Source: Bacteroidota bacterium (GTDB lineage Bacteria; Bacteroidota; Bacteroidia; Bacteroidales; UBA12481). From it: DNA of 6,140 nucleotides. Under the pieces are notes generated by a model, which was not told the DNA's origin, made no database searches, and saw only the letters and a list, made by a program, of their open reading frames with translations. Positions 1-6,063 of the stretch are shown piece by piece (position 1 is the first letter of the stretch; each line of letters starts with the position of its first letter). The position numbers and the translations under genes were made by a program. The stretch lies in assembly GCA_030592205.1 (NCBI GenBank), contig JAUVKA010000257.1, positions 1 to 6,140 on the forward strand, in the 5' to 3' direction.

Positions 1-453
1 ATTGAATCTCTCCCAAAAACAAGAAGAATTTTATTGGTTCATAATACCCTCACTCAGAAGAAGGATATTGAATCTGTTTTTTTCCAATATCAAAATGATC
101 AGGTTTTCTGGATATTGTGCCCAAATTCAAATCTGTATATCGAGAACAAGCTCCCTGAACACCTGATATCCAACAGAAATAATCTTCAGATCTGTTTGGG
201 AACTGATAGCCTTGCCTCCAATTCCTCTTTATCCATGCTGGAGGAAATGAAAACCCTTCAGAGGGTATATCCTTCTATAAGTTTAGAAGAAATCATTGCC
301 TGGAGCAGCATCAACGGAGCAAGAGCTCTTGGGCTTGAAGATCAGTTTGGTAGTTTTGAAGTAGGAAAGAAACCCGGGGTTGTATTGATAGACCACATCA
401 GCTATCCTGGTCCCATGCTTACAACTCAAAGCCGGTCAGTAAGACTGGTATAA
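1..453 (+). CDS. Amidohydrolase family protein, C-terminal part (5' end outside the window)
   Basis: The reading frame is open from base 1 and ends at TAA 451-453, so this is the last ~150 residues of a longer protein. A TTG at 34 is an internal Leu codon, not a start: the upstream codons already continue the fold. Three motifs fit metal-dependent hydrolases of the SsnA/TrzN/cytosine-deaminase group (COG0402 type). LLVHNT (about residues 11-16 of the visible part) carries a metal-binding His. CPNSNLYI follows, matching the CPxSN segment of the family. LGTDSLASN carries the conserved Asp of the active site. The end, GSFEVGKKPGVVLID, is the usual return to the small beta-sandwich domain. The family hydrolyses C-N or C-Cl bonds on amino-substituted rings or nucleoside-like substrates; the substrate cannot be told from this fragment. 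The protein is probably cytosolic. It is convergent with the hemerythrin-like gene, with 10 bases between the two stop codons. Confidence 0.85.
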   Translation: MESLPKTRRILLVHNTLTQKKDIESVFFQYQNDQVFWILCPNSNLYIENKLPEHLISNRNNLQICLGTDSLASNSSLSMLEEMKTLQRVYPSISLEEIIAWSSINGARALGLEDQFGSFEVGKKPGVVLIDHISYPGPMLTTQSRSVRLV

Positions 454-463
454 TCTGACAGTA

Positions 464-889
464 TTATTCGAAGCCTTTACTTCGCAAGTAATTAACTGCT
501 TCCGGTCCAAATAAGCTAATGTAATTATGGTACCAGGAGATAATGAACTCCAGTAAATCCCGGCATACATTTTCTTCTCCCTGATGGAAGACCTGCTGGA
601 AGCGGGTTACTTCGGCAGTAAAGCGATCATGCTCCTCCTTGTAAACCTTAAGGGGAAGATCGCTGTTTCCCATGAGGGCAATCTCTTTATTTACAAAATA
701 AGCCTCAACATAAAAGCCCAGGCGATGAAAAATCATCGGCAAACTTGCTGCACAAGTATCCTCATTGACCACTTCAATCAATTCGTTAACTATGTCAATA
801 AAATTGCGACGATGATTATCCAGATAAACCAGACCCGAACTATATGGCTCACTCCATTTTATAAAATCATATTTTTTTTGAGAAGTCAT
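464..889 (-). CDS. Hemerythrin-fold protein with most di-iron ligands replaced
   Basis: A 141-residue protein, the usual length of a single-domain bacteriohemerythrin. It starts at ATG 887-889 and ends at TAA 464-466. The four-helix scaffold is recognisable: a W12-to-D24 N-terminal segment (WSEPYSSG), LDNHRRNF at helix A, YFVNKE at helix B, YKEEH at helix C and WYHNYI at helix D. Canonical spacings are kept exactly: W to DxxH, 19 and 23 residues between the helix B and helix C ligand positions, and WxxxH plus 5 for the Asp. The residues there are not canonical: R27 for His (a His sits one residue earlier), Y64 for His, K68 for Glu, Y83 for His, H87 kept, Y123 for His and G128 for Asp. Normal hemerythrins bind O2 or sense O2/NO through this site. 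This one probably cannot form the standard di-iron centre and may be structural, regulatory, or bind a different ligand. No signal peptide or extra domain is seen. It stands alone, with its own promoter-like region upstream. Confidence 0.8.
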   Translation of the reverse strand: MTSQKKYDFIKWSEPYSSGLVYLDNHRRNFIDIVNELIEVVNEDTCAASLPMIFHRLGFYVEAYFVNKEIALMGNSDLPLKVYKEEHDRFTAEVTRFQQVFHQGEENVCRDLLEFIISWYHNYISLFGPEAVNYLRSKGFE

Positions 890-905
890 TTTTGCTCTGT
901 TTTTT

Positions 906-913
906 CAAATCTA
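906..913 (-). promoter_or_regulatory. Probable -7 box of the hemerythrin-like gene
   Basis: On the minus strand these bases read TAGATTTG, a full match to the Bacteroidota -7 consensus TAnnTTTG. The box ends 16 bases before the ATG at 889, which would give a leader of roughly 10 bases. A possible -33 TTG (CAA on the plus strand, 938-940) is 24 bases further upstream, somewhat longer than ideal. Confidence 0.4.
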
Positions 914-940
914 AAGTAACAACTGCAGGACCTCATCCAA

Positions 941-954
941 ATGATAAAAATCAT
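941..954. promoter_or_regulatory. FNR/CRP-like inverted repeat, candidate operator
   Basis: ATGATAAAAATCAT is a perfect inverted repeat with 5-base arms and a 4-base centre. Its core TGAT-N4-ATCA equals the inner eight fixed bases of the FNR-type box TTGAT-N4-ATCAA; only the outermost pair differs. It lies about 45 bases upstream of the estimated transcription start of the hemerythrin-like gene, close to the usual position of an activator of the CRP/FNR family. The region is AT-rich, so chance is possible. Confidence 0.3.
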
Positions 955-971
955 ATCTCACTGTTAACCAA

Positions 972-989
972 TCAGAATTGGAATTCTGA
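972..989. promoter_or_regulatory. Perfect 18-bp palindrome overlapping the glycosyltransferase promoter
   Basis: TCAGAATTGGAATTCTGA has two perfect 8-base arms around a central GG. It contains the TTG at 978-980 that would serve as the -33 element of the plus-strand promoter, so a bound dimeric protein would block or alter that promoter. It is short and has no following T-run, so an operator is more likely than a terminator. No regulator gene is visible in the window. Confidence 0.45.
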
Positions 990-1006
990 CAAATAAAGTA
1001 TATTTG
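978..1006 (+). promoter_or_regulatory. Probable promoter of the glycosyltransferase gene
   Basis: TATATTTG at 999-1006 fits the Bacteroidota -7 consensus TAnnTTTG, and TTG at 978-980 fits the -33 element, with 18 bases between them. Transcription would start near 1011-1013, giving a leader of about 27 bases before the GTG at 1039. This is the only one of the four promoters here with a well-placed -33 element. Confidence 0.5.
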
Positions 1007-1038
1007 ATTTGCCTTAAGTATTATACTATTCGCAAAAA

Positions 1039-2142
1039 GTGATTAAAGAAGCTAAAACAGTATTAATCAGCCCTTTTGAATGGGGCCTGGGTCATTCAGC
1101 CAGATTGGTTCCGGTGATCCATGCCTGCCGGGAAAGGGGATGGAAAGTGCTTATCGCGGCCGATGGGAAACCACTTGATTTTCTCAGAGGTATCTTCCCT
1201 GACCTTCCCTGGGTAGTATTACCATTTACAAATATTAAATATTCCAGAAAAAATAATTTCATGAGTAGTTTGATTCCTCAACTACCTGGTATTATTAGAG
1301 CTGTTCGAAAAAACCGCAGGCAAATTTCAGAAATAGTAGAACTGCATGGAATCGATTACATTATTGGGGATCACCAGTACGGCCTGTCCCATCATAGGAT
1401 TCCTTCTGTTTTTATCAGCAACCAAATTTGGCTTCTGGCTCCGAAAGGATGGCAGTTTGCAGAAAAATGGATTTATGGAGTGCATAAAAAAGTTTTACGC
1501 AACTTCACCTTCTTGTGGCTGGCTGATTTCCCCGGCGAGATAAACTTCAGCGGTAAACAAACGCATTTACCTGAACAGCCTGATAATTCCCGCTTCATCG
1601 GCCCGATTTCCCGCTTCATCGGAATGAATAAGCCTTCCTCGCCGGCGAAGATGGATGCAAAAATCCTTCTTATTCTTTCCGGACCGGAACCCCAAAGAAG
1701 TATCCTGGAAAACAAAATCGCCAAAATACTCCTCCACAACAGGGTGGAAGTGGTGATACTCAGAGGCCTTCCTCCACCTGCCGGAAGTCCAATGCCTCTC
1801 CCCCGTAAGGAAGAAAACCTTATTTGGCTGGATCATGCAGATGATGCAACACTTGCCCAACTCATCCATTCGGCAGAAAAGATAATTTGCCGACCCGGAC
1901 TTTCAATGCTATCCGACCTGGCAACATTGGGAAAAACAGCTCTCCTGGTTCCAACACCGGGGCAGACAGAGCAAAATTATATGGCTGAAAAACTGCATAG
2001 TAAAGCTCATTTCGCTTTGGTAAAACAGAAGGATCTGAGCATGGAAATCATTGATTCATTTCAGCCTGAAAAATACACGCTCTTTCCAAAGCCAGATTTT
2101 ACAGCTTTAAATATTGCCCTGGATGAGCTGTCTTCCAGATAA
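1039..2142 (+). CDS. GT-B glycosyltransferase, MurG/GT28-like
   Basis: A 367-residue protein, probably transferring a sugar from a nucleotide-sugar donor to a cell-envelope acceptor; the substrates are not predictable. The N-terminal Rossmann half has the glycine-rich loop EWGLGHSAR (residues 14-22), resembling the GGTGGH loop of MurG. The second half begins near residue 207 with ILLILSGPEPQR and contains RPGLSMLSDL (285-294) and PTPGQTEQNYMAEKL (305-319), the donor-binding segment of GT28-type enzymes. No signal peptide or membrane helix is seen, so it likely works at the cytoplasmic face. The start is taken as GTG 1039: an in-frame stop lies at 1015-1017, no other start codon intervenes, and the first in-frame ATG (1261) would remove the glycine-rich loop. 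There is no clear Shine-Dalgarno sequence. The gene is convergent with RNase R (12 bases between stops) and divergent from the hemerythrin-like gene. A 21-base in-frame duplication lies in the inter-domain region. Confidence 0.85.
   Translation: MIKEAKTVLISPFEWGLGHSARLVPVIHACRERGWKVLIAADGKPLDFLRGIFPDLPWVVLPFTNIKYSRKNNFMSSLIPQLPGIIRAVRKNRRQISEIVELHGIDYIIGDHQYGLSHHRIPSVFISNQIWLLAPKGWQFAEKWIYGVHKKVLRNFTFLWLADFPGEINFSGKQTHLPEQPDNSRFIGPISRFIGMNKPSSPAKMDAKILLILSGPEPQRSILENKIAKILLHNRVEVVILRGLPPPAGSPMPLPRKEENLIWLDHADDATLAQLIHSAEKIICRPGLSMLSDLATLGKTALLVPTPGQTEQNYMAEKLHSKAHFALVKQKDLSMEIIDSFQPEKYTLFPKPDFTALNIALDELSSR
1587..1622 (+). repeat. Short in-frame direct repeat inside the glycosyltransferase
   Basis: The 15-mer TTCCCGCTTCATCGG occurs at 1587-1601 and again at 1608-1622, a period of 21 bases or 7 codons. 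At protein level it gives SRFIGPI followed by SRFIG (residues 184-195), in the stretch joining the two Rossmann halves. The identical codons suggest a recent local duplication. Confidence 0.6.
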
Positions 2143-2154
2143 TTCTCGTAATTA

Positions 2155-4293
2155 TTATTTTACAATACCAAAATCCAATTGTCGTTTGGCCAGATTAGCA
2201 CTTAGTATTTTAATATCCACCTTCTGGCCAATACTGTACATTCGTCTGGTCCTCATTCCCACAAGACAGTAATTGGTTTCATCATACTCATAGAAATCAT
2301 CATCCAACTCCCTTACCGGAACCATCCCTTCGCAATGATTCTCAGCTAATTCCACATAGAAACCCCACTCGCTAACCCCGGATATGATCCCTTCAAACAC
2401 TTCCCCTATCTTATCCTGAAGAAATTCAACCTGCTTGTATTTTACCGATGCTCTCTCCGCATTCACCGCTAGCTCTTCGCGACTGGAAGCATACTCGCAT
2501 TTTGCCTCACACTTACCTGAATTATAAGATTTTTCGCCCGCCAGGTATTGCTCCAGCAAGCGATGAACCATCAGATCGGGATAGCGGCGTATAGGAGAAG
2601 TAAAGTGAGTGTAATATTGAAAGGCTAATCCGTAATGCCCTATATTTTTACAGGAATATTTAGCCTTAGCCATAGTTCGGATTGCCAGTTTTTCTAAAAT
2701 ATATTGCTCATCTTTCCCTTTGATTTCTTTAACCAGGGCATTCATTGAGGCTGCGATGGCCTGGTCGTTGTTTGTTCTCAGACTGTAACCAAATCGATGA
2801 ACAAAATTCGAGAAGTTGGCCAGTTTATCCGGATCCGGCCGGTCATGAATCCTGTAGACAAAAGTTTTGGCTACAGCTCCCTTTGAAACACGGCCAATCT
2901 TCTGTGCCACTTTTTTATTCGCCAGAAGCATGAATTCCTCTATCAGCCAGTTGGCTTCCATAGCAGTTTTAAAGTATATCCCCAGAGGAGTTCCCCTGTC
3001 ATCCAGCCGGAATTTTACTTCTGCCCGATCGAATGAAAATGCACCTTTGTTAAAGCGTTTTTGTCTGAGTATGCTTGCCAGCTCATGCATTTTGAGAATT
3101 TGTTCCGATAAATCCCCTTCCTTTCCCTCGATAATACCCTGTGCTTCAGCATAATCAAATCGCCTGTCGGAATGGATAATGGTCTTTCCAAACCACTGCG
3201 AAACTATACTCGCATTTTCCTTCATCTCAAACACGGCAGAAAAACAAAGTTTGTCCTCATTTGGCCGCAGGGAGCAAAGGTCATTCGACAAGCGCTCCGG
3301 CAGCATCGGTACAACCCTGTCAACGAGATACACAGATGTACCCCTTTCAAAAGCATCCTTATCGAGCTTTGAATAAGACTGAACATAATGACTCACATCA
3401 GCAATATGAACCCCCACCTCCCAGTTTCCGTTTTCCATTTTTTGAATCGATAAAGCATCGTCAAAATCCTTTGCATCTGCCGGATCGATAGTTAGAGTGG
3501 GAATTTTCCTGAAGTCGCGTCGTGCCTCAATGTCCTCCGCTGTAATCTGTCCGGGAATTGCCGCAGCTGCCTTTTCCAGCTCCGGCGAAAATTTAACCGG
3601 AAGTTGAAATTCTGCCATGATTGCATGCATCTCAGTCTCGTTATCACCGGCATCACCCAGTACATCAACAACTTCACCGAATGGATTTTTTGCCCCTGCG
3701 GGCCAATCTGTGATCTTCACAACAGCTTTTTGGCCTGGTTTGGCCCCATTGAGCATTTTCGGATCAATAAGAATATCCTGAGGCATATCCTTGTTATCAG
3801 AAAACAGAAAATAATACCCTGATGAAAAGCCGATGGTTCCCACAAAACTTCTATCCTTCTGTTCAAGGATTTGTGTGATTTCTCCCATCAATCTGTCGCC
3901 CTTTTTGCGGGCATACAGATACACCTTTACCTTATCCCCGCTAAAAGCATGATTAAGGTTTCTGCTCGACACATACACATCCTCTGCAACATCCTCTGTA
4001 ATAATAAATGCGGCTCCTGAACGTATCATCTGTACAATTCCACAAACATATCCTCCCCGGCTTTTGAGTTTATATTTACCTCTTTGAACCTCCGTCAGGT
4101 GCCCGTCATGCTCCAGCTCGTTCAGAACAACCGTGATCAGCTTTCTGCTCGACGGATCCGTCACATCCAGCCTTCTTGCTATTTGCTTATAATTAAATGT
4201 CTTGAGTGTATTATTACTAAAGATCCCAAGTATCTGGTTCCGGATATCTTTCTTTGCCCGACTAATCTTATGTTTACTTGTTTTTTTTACCAT
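2155..4293 (-). CDS. rnr: Ribonuclease R (RNB-family 3'-5' exoribonuclease)
   Basis: A 712-residue enzyme that degrades structured RNA processively from the 3' end, with roles in RNA quality control and rRNA/mRNA turnover in the cytosol. Domain order is that of RNase R: a basic N-terminus and winged-helix region (about 15-75), two cold-shock OB domains (about 80-230), the RNB catalytic domain (about 255-580) and a C-terminal S1 domain (about 627-708). The catalytic signature IDPADAKDFDDA (269-280) supplies the four metal-binding aspartates D270, D276, D278 and D279; D278 corresponds to the essential Asp of E. coli RNase R. VHIADVSHYV (295-304) and TSPIRRYPDLMVHR (565-578) are further RNB hallmarks. 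It is shorter than the E. coli enzyme (about 813 residues) because the basic tail after S1 is missing and the N-terminus is compact, which I recall as usual in this phylum. It starts at ATG 4291-4293, preceded by an A-rich leader rather than a Shine-Dalgarno sequence. It is divergent from cysS. Confidence 0.97.
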   Translation of the reverse strand: MVKKTSKHKISRAKKDIRNQILGIFSNNTLKTFNYKQIARRLDVTDPSSRKLITVVLNELEHDGHLTEVQRGKYKLKSRGGYVCGIVQMIRSGAAFIITEDVAEDVYVSSRNLNHAFSGDKVKVYLYARKKGDRLMGEITQILEQKDRSFVGTIGFSSGYYFLFSDNKDMPQDILIDPKMLNGAKPGQKAVVKITDWPAGAKNPFGEVVDVLGDAGDNETEMHAIMAEFQLPVKFSPELEKAAAAIPGQITAEDIEARRDFRKIPTLTIDPADAKDFDDALSIQKMENGNWEVGVHIADVSHYVQSYSKLDKDAFERGTSVYLVDRVVPMLPERLSNDLCSLRPNEDKLCFSAVFEMKENASIVSQWFGKTIIHSDRRFDYAEAQGIIEGKEGDLSEQILKMHELASILRQKRFNKGAFSFDRAEVKFRLDDRGTPLGIYFKTAMEANWLIEEFMLLANKKVAQKIGRVSKGAVAKTFVYRIHDRPDPDKLANFSNFVHRFGYSLRTNNDQAIAASMNALVKEIKGKDEQYILEKLAIRTMAKAKYSCKNIGHYGLAFQYYTHFTSPIRRYPDLMVHRLLEQYLAGEKSYNSGKCEAKCEYASSREELAVNAERASVKYKQVEFLQDKIGEVFEGIISGVSEWGFYVELAENHCEGMVPVRELDDDFYEYDETNYCLVGMRTRRMYSIGQKVDIKILSANLAKRQLDFGIVK

Positions 4294-4312
4294 AGTTTTT
4301 TTCGTCTGCTTA

Positions 4313-4320
4313 CAAACTTA
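4313..4320 (-). promoter_or_regulatory. Probable -7 box of rnr
   Basis: The minus strand reads TAAGTTTG, a full TAnnTTTG match ending 19 bases before the rnr ATG. Transcription would begin near 4307, giving a leader of about 13-15 bases. No convincing TTG at -33 is seen. Confidence 0.42.
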
Positions 4321-4373
4321 TACAATTAAAGCACTCCGTGCCTTTCTGTTTACTCCCTAATATATTTTTTGCG

Positions 4374-4381
4374 TAATTTTG
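4374..4381 (+). promoter_or_regulatory. Probable -7 box of cysS
   Basis: TAATTTTG matches TAnnTTTG, and transcription would start near 4387. This helps choose the cysS start. The in-frame TTG at 4379-4381 lies inside the box and cannot be on the transcript, whereas the ATG at 4406 sits about 19 bases downstream of the predicted start. No clear -33 TTG is present. Confidence 0.48.
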
Positions 4382-4405
4382 TGGCCAATCCAATTTAAAG
4401 TTCTC

Positions 4406-5875
4406 ATGTCTGAACTCATTTTGTTCAATACTCTTTCCCGTAAAAAGGAGCCCCTCAGCTTGCTGCGTCCGCCGCATGTGGGCCTATACGTATGCGGGCC
4501 GACGGTATACGGCGATGCCCACCTGGGCCATGCTCGTCCGGCAATCACTTTTGATCTTCTTTTCCGCTATCTCACACATCTGGGATACAAAGTCAGGTAT
4601 GTCCGCAATATAACCGATGTAGGGCATCTGGAAAATGATGCGGACGAAGGTGAGGATAAAATTGCAAAAAAAGCCAGGCTGGAGGAACTGGAGCCGATGG
4701 AAGTGGTTCAGCAATTCACCGATAACTACCATCGGAATATGCGGCAGCTGAATGTGAAAAGTCCCAGTATTGAACCAAGGGCTTCTGGTCATATCATGGA
4801 ACAGCAGGAAATGGTGCGCAAAATCATCAAGGCTGGATATGCTTACCAAAGCAATGGATCGGTATATTTTGATGTTGCCATGTACAATGAAAAGTATGAT
4901 TATGGGCGCTTGTCGGGGAGAAAACTGGAAGATCTCCTCACTCAGACCAGGGAACTGGATGGGCAATCGGAAAAGCGCAATCCCTATGATTTTGCCCTCT
5001 GGAAAAAGGCCGCACCCGAACACATAATGCACTGGCCATCGGAGTGGAGCGAGGGATTTCCCGGATGGCACATCGAATGCTCTGCCATGAGCAGCAGATA
5101 TCTGGGTGAAGAATTTGATATCCACGGCGGCGGACTGGATTTACTTTTCCCCCACCATGAATGTGAGATTGCACAGTCGACCATTGCAAATGGCAAGCCG
5201 GCCGTAAAACATTGGATGCATAACAATATGATCACCATCAACGGTCAGAAGATGGGAAAATCATTAGGGAATTTCATCACCCTGGATGAGCTGTTCAGCG
5301 GCGGGCACAAAGAGCTTAAGCAAGCTTACAGTCCGATGACAATCCGTTTTTTTATGCTTCAGGCTCACTACCGCTCAACACTCGATTTTTCAAACGAGGC
5401 CCTCCAGGCAGCTGAAAAAGGATTTGACAGGATGAGAAATGCTATGGAAACAATGGCTAAACTAAGTCCCGCAGCATCTTCAAGTTTAAATTATATCGAT
5501 TTTGAAAAGTCCTGCTATGAGGCTATGAATGATGATCTTAACACACCTGTACTGGTAGCCCGACTGTTTGAAGGGGTGAAATGGATTAATCAGATGAAAG
5601 AGGGTAAAGAATCCCTGAATGAGAATGATCTGAATAAATTCAAATCACTGGTTCAGATGTTTATTTTCGACATACTGGGACTCCGTTTTGAAGAAAAACC
5701 AGGCCAGGACGATCAGCTTACTCCCCAATTGATGGATATGATCCTGGAATTACGCCAGGAAGCCAAGCAGAAAAAAGATTTCTCTACCTCCGATAAAATC
5801 AGAGATACTCTCACAAGTTTGGGCATCAAAATCAAAGACACTAAAGAAGGTGCTGAATGGGAAATCGGGGAATAA
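4406..5875 (+). CDS. cysS: Cysteinyl-tRNA synthetase
   Basis: A 489-residue class I aminoacyl-tRNA synthetase that charges tRNA-Cys with cysteine using ATP, in the cytosol. The ATP-binding HIGH motif is HLGH (residues 39-42) within YVCGPTVYGDAHLGHARP. The KMSKS loop is KMGKS (282-286), an alteration I associate with CysRS in this phylum. The zinc site that selects cysteine is complete: C30, C225, H250 and E254, with the E. coli spacing of 25 and 4 between the last three. GWHIECSAMS and DIHGGGLDLLFPHHECEIAQ surround these ligands. The C-terminal helical and anticodon-binding part ends with a short Lys/Glu-rich segment. The start is ATG 4406 because MSELILFNTLSRKKE matches the normal N-terminus of the family; the upstream TTG 4379 lies within the promoter box. 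The stop is TAA 5873-5875, and a repeat tract begins three bases later. Confidence 0.97.
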   Translation: MSELILFNTLSRKKEPLSLLRPPHVGLYVCGPTVYGDAHLGHARPAITFDLLFRYLTHLGYKVRYVRNITDVGHLENDADEGEDKIAKKARLEELEPMEVVQQFTDNYHRNMRQLNVKSPSIEPRASGHIMEQQEMVRKIIKAGYAYQSNGSVYFDVAMYNEKYDYGRLSGRKLEDLLTQTRELDGQSEKRNPYDFALWKKAAPEHIMHWPSEWSEGFPGWHIECSAMSSRYLGEEFDIHGGGLDLLFPHHECEIAQSTIANGKPAVKHWMHNNMITINGQKMGKSLGNFITLDELFSGGHKELKQAYSPMTIRFFMLQAHYRSTLDFSNEALQAAEKGFDRMRNAMETMAKLSPAASSSLNYIDFEKSCYEAMNDDLNTPVLVARLFEGVKWINQMKEGKESLNENDLNKFKSLVQMFIFDILGLRFEEKPGQDDQLTPQLMDMILELRQEAKQKKDFSTSDKIRDTLTSLGIKIKDTKEGAEWEIGE

Positions 5876-5878
5876 CAA

Positions 5879-5955
5879 GGTTGCAGGTTACAGGTTACAG
5901 GTTGCAGGTTACAGGTTACAGGTTGCAGGTTACAGGTTACAGGTTTCGGGTTGCA
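5879..5955 (+). repeat. Heptad tandem array, GGTTRCA type
   Basis: Nine perfect heptads (5879-5941) occur in the order GGTTGCA, GGTTACA, GGTTACA, repeated three times, so there is a 21-base higher-order unit. Two more units follow, GGTTTCG (degenerate) and GGTTGCA. The array starts three bases after the cysS stop. All three plus-strand frames through the 21-base unit lack stops, which creates artificial open frames. Short heptanucleotide tandem repeats of this kind are known from cyanobacteria (STRR) and, from memory, are frequent between genes in Bacteroidota. Function is unknown; replication slippage is the likely origin. Confidence 0.92.
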
Positions 5956-5965
5956 GTTTCCCGGT

Positions 5966-5985
5966 CCCTGAGCGGAGTCGAAGGG
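5966..5985. repeat. Imperfect palindrome, dispersed REP-like repeat
   Basis: CCCTGAGCGGAGTCGAAGGG has paired ends (CCCT with AGGG), tandem G-A/A-G mismatches and a G-C closing pair around a short loop. Flanking GG and CC extend the stem past one bulged T. Closely related sequences recur in many intergenic regions of Bacteroidota and some other phyla, from memory. It could act as a weak bidirectional hairpin after cysS, but there is no adjoining T-run, so a terminator role is unproven. Confidence 0.7.
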
Positions 5986-5993
5986 CCGAAGCT

Positions 5994-6049
5994 CAATTCA
6001 CCACTCACTACTCACCACTCATCACTCACCACTCACTACTCACCGCCCA
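5994..6049 (+). repeat. Second heptad tandem array, YNACTCA type
   Basis: Six perfect NNACTCA heptads (6001-6042) read CCACTCA, CTACTCA, CCACTCA, TCACTCA, CCACTCA, CTACTCA. A degenerate unit lies on each side: CAATTCA at 5994 and CCGCCCA at 6043. The sequence is unrelated to the GGTTRCA array on the other side of the palindrome, yet has the same 7-base period. There is no spacer variation of CRISPR type. Confidence 0.88.
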
Positions 6050-6063
6050 ACAGCTCCAAGTTT

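Noticed and set aside
432..448. Hairpin CCGGTC / GACTGG at the end of the amidohydrolase gene
   Set aside because: Six pairs including one G-U, inside coding sequence and with no following T-run on either strand; not supportable as a terminator.
584..919. A 111-residue plus-strand open frame across the hemerythrin-like gene
   Set aside because: It is the antisense shadow of the minus-strand gene, whose hemerythrin motifs are clear, and it runs through that gene's promoter box.
2139..2155. Hairpin ATAATT / AATTAT between the convergent glycosyltransferase and rnr stops
   Set aside because: The six-pair stem is made only of A-T pairs and would be too weak to be a convincing terminator, although its place between convergent genes is suggestive.
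4328..4345. Small bulged inverted repeat around GCACTCCGTGC between the rnr and cysS promoters
   Set aside because: The core arms are only four bases; too short to distinguish from chance without conservation data.
4379..4405. TTG start giving a nine-residue N-terminal extension of CysRS
   Set aside because: The TTG is part of the -7 box TAATTTTG, and the family normally begins close to the ATG at 4406.
4484..5125. A 213-residue open frame on the minus strand, antisense to cysS
   Set aside because: It lies wholly inside a confidently identified gene, has no recognisable domain, and is explained by the codon use of cysS.
5249..5263. KMGKS instead of KMSKS in CysRS as a possible loss of function
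   Set aside because: The lysines are kept, the zinc site and HLGH are intact, and this variant is, from memory, normal for CysRS in Bacteroidota.
5879..6049. CRISPR array
   Set aside because: The units are 7 bases long and contiguous, with no unique spacers and no cas gene in the window.
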